Source: Bacteroidales bacterium
GTDB lineage: Bacteria > Bacteroidota > Bacteroidia > Bacteroidales > UBA932
Assembly (NCBI GenBank): GCA_024681565.1
Contig: JAILAO010000100.1
Span: forward strand, 1-15,561
Reading direction: 5' to 3'
Length of the DNA: 15,561 nucleotides
How positions within the stretch are numbered: position 1 is the first letter of the stretch; every line of letters starts with the position of its first letter. The notes beneath the pieces were generated by a model. It saw only the letters and a list, made by a program, of their open reading frames with translations, made no database searches and had not been told where the DNA came from. Positions 7,812 to 15,267 of this stretch are shown here, piece by piece. Made by a program: the position numbers and the translations under genes.

Positions 7812-10268
7812 ATGACCGAATACAACACTTCCGTCGCACAGCAGGACCAGAGCGGCGACACCCTCCAGATCAAGGATCTCATCAGCCTCTGCATCGCCAA
7901 ATGGTATTGGTTCGTCATCGCCGTGGTCTTCTGCCTTGGTATCGCGTTCCTGTACCTGCGCCGCACGGTTCCCACCTATGAACGCACCGCGCAGGTGCTG
8001 ATCAAGAGCGAGACGCAAGGCGCCTCCGCTGCGGATTATGACTTTTCCAATCTCGGCCTCGTTTCCTCCAATGCCAAGGTGACCAACGAAGTCAGCACCT
8101 TCGGCACCACGGCCAACATGCTGGAGGTCGTCCACCGGCTCAGCCTGGAGACGGCCTGCACCGTGGACGGTCCGGGACACCGCGTCCTGCTATATGCCCA
8201 GACGCAGCCGGTCCGGGTGTCCATCGACTCCCTCGGAGATCTCCAGACGGCATCCTTCACCGTCAAAACCGATGGGGTCAGTAAAATCACGCTCAAGGAG
8301 TTTGTCCTCGGAGAGGAAAAATTCAAAGGCCAGAGCGTCACGGGCCGCCTCGGAGAACGCCTGGAAACCCCGATCGGTCCGGTATGCATCGAAGCCTCCT
8401 CGGCCTACAAGGGAGAACTCCCGGAGACCTTCTATGTGAGCCGCAGCAGCCTGCACGGCACCACCACCCGTTTCAGCAAGCAGCTCACCATCGCCAACGA
8501 TGTCAAGAACCGCTCCGATGTGATCACCCTCACCATCCAGGATATCAACATCCAGCGAGCCGAGGATATCCTCAACACCCTGATCGCCGTATACAACGAG
8601 AACTGGATCAAGGACAAGAACCAGCTCGCCAACAGCACCTCGATGTTCATCGACGACCGTCTGTCCGTCATCGAACGTGAACTTGCCGACGTCGACAGCG
8701 ATATCTCCAGTTACAAGAGTGAGCAGCTCGTCCCCGATGTCGGGGCCGCAGCCGCCATGTACATGAACCAGAACACGGCCCTCGACGCCCAGCAGCAGGC
8801 GCTCACCAACCAGCTCTCGATGGCCCGCTACATCCGCAACTACATCGCGTCCGACAACGACCCGAGCAAGCTGATTCCGGCCAACTCCGGTGTCGACAAC
8901 CCCGGTCTCGAATCACAGATCGCGGCATACAACACCAAAGTCCTCGAGCGCAACAGCCTCGTCGCCAACTCCAGCACGGTCAACCCGCTGGTCATCGATG
9001 CGGATGAAGTGCTGTCCGACCTTCGGGCGAACATCCTTTCCACCGTGGACAATGCCGTGGTTGCCCTGGAAGCCCAGATCGGCAATCTCCAGCGTTCCGA
9101 GCGCCGCAACACCTCCCGCATCGCCGCCAACCCGACCCAGGCCAAGCACCTGCTCGGCGTAGAGCGGCAGCAGGCCGTCAAGGAAGCTCTTTACCTCTTC
9201 CTGTTGCAGAAACGTGAGGAAAATGAGCTCAGCCAGGCCTTCACCGCTTACAACACACGCGTAATCGACCCGCCGACCGGCTCCATGAAGCCCGTGGCAC
9301 CCTCCAGAAGCAAGATCATGCTGCTGGCCCTGCTGCTCGGCCTCTTCCTCCCTCTCGCCCTCATCTATCTGATGCAGAGTCTCAACACCACGGTCCGGGG
9401 TCGCCAGGACCTCAAACGGGTGTCCATCCCGTTCCTGGGCGAGATCCCTTACAACGGCGAGAAGCAGCACTTGCTCCGGCCGCGTCTACAGGCTTTCCTG
9501 GGCAAGAAGCAGGAGGATGCCCATCCGGTGGTCGTAGAGAAAGGCAACCGCGATATCATCAACGAAGCCTTCCGCGTGTTGCGGACCAATGTCGAATTCA
9601 TGACACAGGAGAGCGGACCATGCGTAATTGCCATCACCTCTTTCAATCCGGGATCCGGCAAATCCTTCCTCTCCATGAACCTGGCCGTTTCGCTCGCCAT
9701 CAAGGACAAGAAAGTTCTCGTCGTCGACGGAGACCTCCGGCACGCCTCCCAGTCCCAGTATATAGAGAACAGGAAAATCGGATTCGCTGACTACCTGGCT
9801 CACCGGACGGATGACCTGAGAGCGCTCGTGTCCCAGAGCCCGAATCATCCCACCCTGTACGGTCTGCCGGTCGGCACCATTCCCCCGAACCCGACGGAGC
9901 TTATCTCAGACAAGAGATTCGCCGCCGCCATCGAAGAGCTGAAAGCCGACTATGACTTCGTCATTATCGACTGTCCGCCGATCGAGATTGTCGCCGACAC
10001 CCAGATTATCGAACGAAGCTGTGACCGGACCTTCTTTGTCATCCGTGCCGGACTGCTCGAGCGTGCCATGCTTCCCGAATTGGAGGCCATCTATAAAGAA
10101 GGTAAATTCAAGAACATGGCCATGATTCTCAACGGATCGACCCAGGCCGGTTCCGGTCACTACGGATACCGATACGGCTACCGCTATGGCTATCACTCCT
10201 ATGGCTACCATTCCTATGGTTATTACGGAGATAAAGAGAGCCAAAAAGGGAAAAGCAAGAGAGTTTAG
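7812..10268 (+). CDS. wzc: Wzc-like polysaccharide co-polymerase / BY-kinase (tyrosine autokinase)
   Basis: Inner-membrane protein of 818 residues controlling capsule chain length and export through cycles of tyrosine autophosphorylation. Wzz domain with TM1 at about 31-52, a long periplasmic coiled-coil region, a GNVR-like segment near 453-490, TM2 at about 501-522 (LLALLLGLFLPLALIYL), then the cytoplasmic kinase: Walker A NPGSGKS with Lys617, Walker A' VVDGDLR with Asp639/Asp641, Walker B VIIDCPP with Asp720. The tail 784-805 carries 11 tyrosines in GY/HSYGY repeats and ends in a basic stretch. Kinase and membrane parts are fused in one chain, the proteobacterial/Bacteroidetes layout, unlike the split CapA/CapB of Firmicutes. 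The stop codon TAG abuts the ATG of the phosphatase gene (TAGATG), so translation is likely coupled. Confidence 0.96.
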   Translation: MTEYNTSVAQQDQSGDTLQIKDLISLCIAKWYWFVIAVVFCLGIAFLYLRRTVPTYERTAQVLIKSETQGASAADYDFSNLGLVSSNAKVTNEVSTFGTTANMLEVVHRLSLETACTVDGPGHRVLLYAQTQPVRVSIDSLGDLQTASFTVKTDGVSKITLKEFVLGEEKFKGQSVTGRLGERLETPIGPVCIEASSAYKGELPETFYVSRSSLHGTTTRFSKQLTIANDVKNRSDVITLTIQDINIQRAEDILNTLIAVYNENWIKDKNQLANSTSMFIDDRLSVIERELADVDSDISSYKSEQLVPDVGAAAAMYMNQNTALDAQQQALTNQLSMARYIRNYIASDNDPSKLIPANSGVDNPGLESQIAAYNTKVLERNSLVANSSTVNPLVIDADEVLSDLRANILSTVDNAVVALEAQIGNLQRSERRNTSRIAANPTQAKHLLGVERQQAVKEALYLFLLQKREENELSQAFTAYNTRVIDPPTGSMKPVAPSRSKIMLLALLLGLFLPLALIYLMQSLNTTVRGRQDLKRVSIPFLGEIPYNGEKQHLLRPRLQAFLGKKQEDAHPVVVEKGNRDIINEAFRVLRTNVEFMTQESGPCVIAITSFNPGSGKSFLSMNLAVSLAIKDKKVLVVDGDLRHASQSQYIENRKIGFADYLAHRTDDLRALVSQSPNHPTLYGLPVGTIPPNPTELISDKRFAAAIEELKADYDFVIIDCPPIEIVADTQIIERSCDRTFFVIRAGLLERAMLPELEAIYKEGKFKNMAMILNGSTQAGSGHYGYRYGYRYGYHSYGYHSYGYYGDKESQKGKSKRV
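10161..10226 (+). repeat. Tyrosine-rich repeat coding for the Wzc tail
   Basis: Short degenerate in-frame repeats encode residues 784-805 of Wzc: two YGYR units followed by two YGYHS units and a final YGYY, 11 tyrosines in 22 residues. Codons alternate TAC and TAT, so the DNA repeat is imperfect and less slippage-prone than the protein repeat suggests. In the family these tyrosines are the autophosphorylation cluster. Confidence 0.85.
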
Positions 10269-10922
10269 ATGATAACCGACCACCACAGCCACGTCCTGCC
10301 TGGCGTCGATGACGGCGTCCGGACCATGGAGGAATCGCTGGTCATCCTTGACAGGCTGGCCCGGGAAGGTGTGGAAACGCTGTGGTTGACCCCGCATATC
10401 ATGGAGGACGTCCCCAATGAGACAGAAGCCTTGCGGACCCGGTTTGCGGAACTGCAGGCAGCATATTCCGGTCCCATCCGGCTCTACCTGGCCGCAGAAT
10501 ATATGATGGACAGCCTGTTTGTCGAACGGCTGGAGACCCGCGACCTGCTGCCGATCGGCACGCAGGGGGACCACCTGCTGGTAGAGACCAGTTGTTTCAC
10601 GCCTCCTATGGATCTGGACGGACTGCTGCAGCGAATCCGCAGCGCTGGTTATTTCCCTGTCCTGGCTCATCCGGAACGCTATTTCTATATGGACCGGAAG
10701 GATTATCGCCGTCTGGTCGCGACTGGGCTGCAACTCCAGCTCAACCTGGGATCGCTGGGCGGAGCTTACGGGCGGGAAGTCCGGAATAAAGCCCGCTGGC
10801 TCCTGCGGCACGGATTCTATACCATCGCCGGTTCCGACCTTCATCGGGAGAGGATGGTGGATACGATTCTCTCCTACAGGCATCCTCGCCGGATCCTACC
10901 CCTTATGGAACACACGATTTGA
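10269..10922 (+). CDS. cpsB: PHP-domain protein-tyrosine phosphatase, CpsB/YwqE family
   Basis: Metal-dependent phosphatase of 217 residues expected to dephosphorylate the tyrosine tail of the adjacent Wzc kinase and so reset the polymerisation/export cycle. PHP motifs are in order: DHHSHVLPGVDDG (residues 4-16), TPH near 41-43, AEYMM near 76, AHPER near 136-140 and GSDLH near 182-186. All metal-binding His/Asp/Glu positions expected for the family appear present. It is somewhat shorter than many Bacteroidetes homologues, which carry about 25 extra N-terminal residues before the first PHP motif; here the ATG follows the wzc stop directly and no longer start is available without overlapping wzc. 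It ends in TGA at 10920-10922, twelve bases before the next ATG. Pairing of a BY-kinase with a PHP phosphatase is standard in Gram-positive and Bacteroidetes capsule loci. Confidence 0.93.
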   Translation: MITDHHSHVLPGVDDGVRTMEESLVILDRLAREGVETLWLTPHIMEDVPNETEALRTRFAELQAAYSGPIRLYLAAEYMMDSLFVERLETRDLLPIGTQGDHLLVETSCFTPPMDLDGLLQRIRSAGYFPVLAHPERYFYMDRKDYRRLVATGLQLQLNLGSLGGAYGREVRNKARWLLRHGFYTIAGSDLHRERMVDTILSYRHPRRILPLMEHTI

Positions 10923-10933
10923 ATCCTATACCC

Positions 10934-12853
10934 ATGAAAAAACGACTCGCCCGCTACATCACGGAATACCTGGATTCCAAAGCGATTTTCGCTTTGGACC
11001 TGGTTCTTTCGGTTGCTGCCTCCGCCGTTGTCCTGCTGACGCTGAACTTCTTCGCCACGGACGTTTATTATCATGGCAGTTTTGCGCTCCGCTGGATGGC
11101 GGCATCCCTGATCGCCAGTGTCGCGGCCATGCTTCTGTTCCGCAGTTATGAGCTGATCGTCCGGCATACAACCCTGCGGGATCTTGCCCGCTACCTGCTG
11201 ACCATCGCTTGCAAGGTTGTCCTGATGGGTCTCATGCTCGCCGTGACAGGCGTATTCAACATGACGGTCCTGCTGGCCCTGTTCTTTGATTTTCTGCTCA
11301 GCATCTTCCTGCTGCTCTCCATCCGGCTTGCCATGACCATCGTCTATGACATCTACAAGAGCAAGGTCCGTGATATGCAGGACCGCCAGCGGGTGATCGT
11401 CGTGGGTACCTCTGACAAGTCCGTCGCAGCCATTACGCGGCTGCAGAACTCCCCGCATTACAAGGTCGTCGGCTTCCTTTCCACCAATCCTTCCGAGAAA
11501 GGTTTTAAGATCGGCCAGCTCGATGTGTATTCCTACCGCAACGATGCAGATCTGAAATCCCTGGTAAACAAGCTTTCCCTGCGCGCATTGCTGTTCGCCT
11601 CGGAAGACGATGCCCAGCGTGAAGGTCACGGCCTGGTCGAGTTCTGCGCCAAGCAGCACCTGATGGCGCTCATCGCACCCACCATCGACGAGGTCGTCGG
11701 CGGCAAATTCATGAAGCACAAGGTCCGCCAGGTCAAGATCGAGGACTTGCTGGGCCGTCCCGAGATCAAGATCTCGATGGAGGAGATCGTCACCAATTTC
11801 CAGGGAAAGACGATCCTCGTGACGGGAGCGGCCGGATCCATCGGATCCGAACTCTGCCGCCAGCTGGCCCGCCTGGGCATCAAGAAACTCATCCTCTTCG
11901 ACAATGCCGAGACCCCGATGCACAACCTCCGTCTGGAAATGGAGGGCCGGTTCCCGGACCTGAATTTCGTCCCGGTGATCGGTGACGTCCGCCAACCGGA
12001 CCGTATCGACTACGCCTTCCGGACCTGGCATCCGCAGGTCGTTTTCCATGCCGCCGCCTACAAGCATGTCCCGTTGATGGAGGAGAATCCCTGCGAGGCC
12101 GTTTTCGTCAATGTTTACGGCACCCGCAATGTGGCTCAGAAATGCATTGAATACGATGTGGAAAGAATGGTCATGATCTCCACCGACAAGGCCGTCAATC
12201 CCACCAATATCATGGGTTGCTCCAAGCGTCTCGCCGAGATATATGTCCAGTCGCTCGGTCTGGCCATCGCCCAGGGAAAAGAAAAAGGCCGGACCCGTTT
12301 CGTGACCACCCGCTTCGGCAATGTGCTGGGCTCCAACGGTTCCGTGATTCCGCTCTTCCGCAAGCAGATCGAGACCGGAGGGCCGGTCACGGTCACCCAT
12401 CCCGACATTACCCGGTTCTTCATGACCATCCCCGAGGCCTGCCGGCTGGTGATGGAAGCAGCTACGCTGAGCCGGGGCAACGAGATCTTTGTCTTCGACA
12501 TGGGCGAATCCATCAAGATCGACACCCTCGCCCGCCGGATGATCGAACTCGCCGGGCTCAGGGTCGGTGAAGATATCGAGATCCAATACACGGGCCTGCG
12601 CCCCGGAGAGAAATTATACGAAGAAGTCCTCTCCAACGAAGAAAACACCGTTCCGACGACGCACGACCGCATCCGCATCGCCAAAGTGCGCGAATATGAT
12701 TTCACGGAAGCCGAGCAGACCGTCCTTCGTCTGACAGAATTGTCCCGTCACGTAGATATTCCCGAAATGGTCCGCATGATGAAGCGGACGGTACCGGAGT
12801 TCATCAGCAAGAACTCCCGTTTCGAGGCTTACGACAAGGAATCGGACAAATAA
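10934..12853 (+). CDS. capD: CapD/WbpM/FlaA1-type membrane nucleotide-sugar 4,6-dehydratase
   Basis: Membrane-anchored UDP-GlcNAc-type 4,6-dehydratase, 639 residues, making a deoxy-keto sugar nucleotide for surface glycan. The ATG at 10934 (MKKRLARYI) is chosen; an in-frame TTG at 10919 would add five residues and overlap the phosphatase stop. Four TM helices lie within residues 15-140, then a CoA-binding-like Rossmann domain (RVIVVGTSDKS, about 150-270), then the dehydratase: NAD-binding TGAAGSIGSE at 297-306, family signature HAAAYKHVPLMEENP near 375-390, and STDKAVNPTNIMGCSK at 416-431. The usual SDR Tyr-x3-Lys is Met427-x3-Lys431, the S-M-K triad described for WbpM-type long enzymes. The exact product (for example QuiNAc, FucNAc or bacillosamine precursor) cannot be told. 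It is the last gene of the export operon and runs into manA from the other strand. Confidence 0.94.
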   Translation: MKKRLARYITEYLDSKAIFALDLVLSVAASAVVLLTLNFFATDVYYHGSFALRWMAASLIASVAAMLLFRSYELIVRHTTLRDLARYLLTIACKVVLMGLMLAVTGVFNMTVLLALFFDFLLSIFLLLSIRLAMTIVYDIYKSKVRDMQDRQRVIVVGTSDKSVAAITRLQNSPHYKVVGFLSTNPSEKGFKIGQLDVYSYRNDADLKSLVNKLSLRALLFASEDDAQREGHGLVEFCAKQHLMALIAPTIDEVVGGKFMKHKVRQVKIEDLLGRPEIKISMEEIVTNFQGKTILVTGAAGSIGSELCRQLARLGIKKLILFDNAETPMHNLRLEMEGRFPDLNFVPVIGDVRQPDRIDYAFRTWHPQVVFHAAAYKHVPLMEENPCEAVFVNVYGTRNVAQKCIEYDVERMVMISTDKAVNPTNIMGCSKRLAEIYVQSLGLAIAQGKEKGRTRFVTTRFGNVLGSNGSVIPLFRKQIETGGPVTVTHPDITRFFMTIPEACRLVMEAATLSRGNEIFVFDMGESIKIDTLARRMIELAGLRVGEDIEIQYTGLRPGEKLYEEVLSNEENTVPTTHDRIRIAKVREYDFTEAEQTVLRLTELSRHVDIPEMVRMMKRTVPEFISKNSRFEAYDKESDK

Positions 12854-12856
12854 TCC

Positions 12857-13831
12857 TCAGCAGCGGACCAGCAGGAACTCCGCCCGGCCGGACAAGACCA
12901 GCTCCGGTGCCGTGGCGGGGATAAATACCGTATCGCCTTTGGTGAACGCCAGACACTCCGTCCCTTCTCGGACACAGCCCTCCCCCGACAGACACAGCAG
13001 CACCCGGAACGACTCCGGCAATGCAGCCAGCGAAATCCCTTCCGAGTTCAGCAGACAGCGGTCCACCTGGAAATACGGGCAGCGGCTCAGCGACTCCCGC
13101 GCAAAACCCGGACGGTAACGCAGCACGCGCATCGGCTGGCGGGGGTTCTGGCTCCCGGACAGGTCCGCCACCGCCAGAGCCTTGTCCACATGCAGCGCAC
13201 GCGGGCGCCCGTCCTTCCCCAGACGGCCATAGTCATACAGCCGGTAGGTTACGTTTGAACTCTGCTGGATTTCCGCAATCAAAGCCCCGCGGCCGATTGC
13301 ATGGATCGTCCCCGCCGGGATGAAGAACACATCGTCCCGGTGTACCGGCACATAGCGCAGGTAGCGCTCCACCGTGCCTTCCGACAGGCTGCGGCGGAAC
13401 TCCTCGGCCGATGTCCGGCGGTTCAGCCCGAACACCAGCCGGGCGCCGGGCTCGGCATCCACCACGTACCACATCTCCGTCTTACCGGCCTCCCCATGTT
13501 CCTCGCGATGTGCATAGGCATCGTCCGGATGGACCTGTACCGACAGATTGTCCCGCGCATCGATGAATTTCACCAGCACCGGCAGCGCCGGATGGTCCGA
13601 TACCGACGGCGAACTGCCGAGGTACTCCGGATGTCTGGAAAGCGCCTCCGACAGTGTCAATCCCGTCTCCGGGCCCGACGCTATGCGGGACGGTCCGTCC
13701 GGATGGGCGGAGCATTCCCAGGTCTCGGCCAGCGGATCCTCGGACAGGAAATCCTTGCCGAACTCGCGTTTCAGACGAGTCCCGCCCCAGATGTAGTCCT
13801 TGCCCGCAGGCTTTAGCAGAAAAGATTTCAC
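12857..13831 (-). CDS. manA: Mannose-6-phosphate isomerase, class I
   Basis: Zinc enzyme interconverting fructose-6-phosphate and mannose-6-phosphate, 324 residues. Cupin fold with KDYIWGG at 11-17, probable zinc ligands Gln99 and His101 in QVHPDD, Glu119 in KTEMWYV, and His177 in IPAGTIHAIG, plus the signature EIQQSSNVTYRLYDYGR. Length fits the short Bacillus/Bacteroidetes class (about 315-325). The start is a GTG at 13831-13829 that overlaps the manC stop as GTGA; an ATG at this place is absent, and the following KSFLLKPAG matches where homologues begin. Co-transcribed after manC, with which it gives fructose-6-P to mannose-6-P and, after a phosphomannomutase encoded elsewhere, GDP-mannose. 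Its stop lies three bases from the convergent capD stop. Confidence 0.95.
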   Translation of the reverse strand: MKSFLLKPAGKDYIWGGTRLKREFGKDFLSEDPLAETWECSAHPDGPSRIASGPETGLTLSEALSRHPEYLGSSPSVSDHPALPVLVKFIDARDNLSVQVHPDDAYAHREEHGEAGKTEMWYVVDAEPGARLVFGLNRRTSAEEFRRSLSEGTVERYLRYVPVHRDDVFFIPAGTIHAIGRGALIAEIQQSSNVTYRLYDYGRLGKDGRPRALHVDKALAVADLSGSQNPRQPMRVLRYRPGFARESLSRCPYFQVDRCLLNSEGISLAALPESFRVLLCLSGEGCVREGTECLAFTKGDTVFIPATAPELVLSGRAEFLLVRC

Positions 13832-15138
13832 TCCGTATATTTCTTCTTGTCGTGGACCGTGATATCCTTGCCCAGCTGCACCTCGATCATCGTCAGTTCC
13901 GTCAAGGCTTTCACACGGTGTTTGCAGCCCGACAGGATCGTGATCACGTCGCCGGGACCGACACGCTGCGTCATCCCGTCAATCAGCGTCTCTCCCTCGC
14001 CCGACACCACCGTCCACACCTCGTTCCGGTGCTCGTGGCTGTGGTAGTTCATCTGAGCGCCAGCCTTCAGCGTCACCTTCACCGTCATCCCCTCCGGCTG
14101 GACGTCCAGTACATGGTAGCGGCCCCACGACTTGTCCGCGAACATCAGCTGCTGCTCGATCCCGTCCACGTAAGGCTTGATCCGGGCCGAGCTCTCCCGG
14201 TCCGTCACCAGGATCCCGTCCGGAGAGGCCGCCACGATCACGTCCTTCAGCCCCATGCACAGCACCGGCACGTTCAGCTCGTTGAGCACGTGCACGTTCT
14301 CGCAGCCCTCGCCCAGGATCCCCTTCCCCATCACCGGCTCCGTCATCCCCTCCGTCAGCGTATTCCACGTCCCCAGGTCCTGCCACACGCCCGAGAAACG
14401 CATCACCGCGATGTCCCGCTCGTGCTCCACCACCGCATAGTCGAAACTGATCTTCTTCAGCTCCCCGAACCGGCTGAACAGCTGCTGGTAGTCCGAGAAG
14501 CCGATCAGCTCCTCCGCACGATTCAGCACATAACCCAGACGGTACGCGAACACACCGCCGTTCCACAGCGCACCCTGCTTGATATACTCCGCAGCCACTT
14601 CCTCCGTCGGCTTCTCCTTGAACGTCTCCACCCGGCTCACCGCGCCCTTCTCGCACGGAATGATGTACCCGAACTTGCTGCTCGGGTAGCTCGGCTCGAT
14701 CCCCAGCAGCGTCAGGTTCGACGTCCCGTGCTGCGCCAGCTCAGACAGGCGCTTCAGCGCCACAAAATAATCATCCTCAACATACGGATCCACCGGACAC
14801 ACCACCACCGCCTCGTCCAGCCCGACGCCCTGGATATCGTGCAGGTACGCGCTCGCCAGCGCGATCGCCGGGAACGTGTCCCGGCGGCAAGGTTCCACGC
14901 TGATACCCACCGCATCGCCCAGCTGGTTGTGGATCGACGACACCTGGCTCTTCGACGTAGCGATCGTCACCGTCGCCTCCGGCTCCGTGGCACGGATTTG
15001 GCGGAAAACGCGCTGGACCATCGACTCATAGCTCCCGTCCCCGCGCTTGAAGATCGGGATGAACTGCTTCGACCGGACTTCGTTCGACAGCGGCCACAGC
15101 CGCTTCCCCGAACCACCGGATAATAAGATAATGTGCAT
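13828..15138 (-). CDS. manC: Mannose-1-phosphate guanylyltransferase with C-terminal cupin domain
   Basis: Makes GDP-mannose from mannose-1-phosphate and GTP, 436 residues. The nucleotidyltransferase domain (about 1-280) shows the pyrophosphorylase loop GGSGKRLWPLS at 8-18 and Lys24 in SKQF, VDPYVEDD in place of the usual SDH-type metal motif, FKEKP, and LWNGGVF. The C-terminal half holds a cupin of the type II mannose-6-phosphate isomerase kind (YHSHEHRNEVWTVVSGEG), as in AlgA/ManC bifunctional enzymes; the canonical QxHxHR motif is altered at its first position, so isomerase activity is uncertain, and the separate manA downstream would make it unnecessary. First gene of a two-gene operon, overlapping manA by four bases. 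Its ATG at 15138 lies about 20 bases after the -7 box of a good Bacteroidetes promoter. Confidence 0.95.
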   Translation of the reverse strand: MHIILLSGGSGKRLWPLSNEVRSKQFIPIFKRGDGSYESMVQRVFRQIRATEPEATVTIATSKSQVSSIHNQLGDAVGISVEPCRRDTFPAIALASAYLHDIQGVGLDEAVVVCPVDPYVEDDYFVALKRLSELAQHGTSNLTLLGIEPSYPSSKFGYIIPCEKGAVSRVETFKEKPTEEVAAEYIKQGALWNGGVFAYRLGYVLNRAEELIGFSDYQQLFSRFGELKKISFDYAVVEHERDIAVMRFSGVWQDLGTWNTLTEGMTEPVMGKGILGEGCENVHVLNELNVPVLCMGLKDVIVAASPDGILVTDRESSARIKPYVDGIEQQLMFADKSWGRYHVLDVQPEGMTVKVTLKAGAQMNYHSHEHRNEVWTVVSGEGETLIDGMTQRVGPGDVITILSGCKHRVKALTELTMIEVQLGKDITVHDKKKYTE

Positions 15139-15158
15139 AATAAGCGATACTCTTTACA

Positions 15159-15190
15159 CAAATATAGTCAAAAAAAAAAGAATGGGCAAC
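15159..15190 (-). promoter_or_regulatory. Promoter of manC-manA with A/T tract in the spacer
   Basis: Read on the - strand, TTG at 15189-15187 (-33) and TATATTTG at 15166-15159 (-7, matching TAnnTTTG) are 20 bases apart, the layout of the Bacteroidetes primary promoter. The spacer contains a run of ten T (A10 on the + strand, 15170-15179). The -7 box ends about 20 bases before the manC ATG, giving a short leader. Confidence 0.65.
15170..15179. repeat. Homopolymeric A10 tract between divergent genes
   Basis: Ten consecutive A on the + strand, in the spacer of the manC promoter. It is the longest mononucleotide run I noticed in this GC-rich window. Such runs can change length by slippage. Confidence 0.9.
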
Positions 15191-15239
15191 GGGAATCACC
15201 TCCACGACCGAAATGATGCTGTTTTAATAATCTTTTTTA

Positions 15240-15247
15240 TATCTTTG
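15240..15247 (+). promoter_or_regulatory. Candidate promoter -7 box of the YjbH-like gene
   Basis: TATCTTTG matches TAnnTTTG and lies 20 bases before the ATG at 15268. The -33 region (around 15216-15225, GCTGTTTT) is only a partial match. The 129-base gap 15139-15267 thus seems to be occupied by two divergent promoters; I see no other structure there. Confidence 0.55.
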
Positions 15248-15267
15248 TAACCTATTTGTACACCTGA

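Noticed and set aside
10919..10933. TTG start for capD overlapping the phosphatase stop
   Set aside because: It would add five residues without similarity value; the ATG at 10934 is followed by a typical basic N-terminus before the first membrane helix.
10874..12586. 570-codon open frame on the - strand opposite capD
   Set aside because: It has no family motifs and mirrors the capD codon pattern, while capD itself is strongly supported.
12796..12817. 7-bp inverted repeat GGAGTTC/GAACTCC near the capD 3' end, downstream of manA on the - strand
   Set aside because: The stem is short and lies inside codons, and no T-run follows on either strand, so it does not qualify as a terminator.
13654..15123. 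489-codon open frame on the + strand opposite manC/manA, rich in Arg, His and Leu
   Set aside because: The composition is typical of an antisense shadow, and manC is clearly the real gene here.
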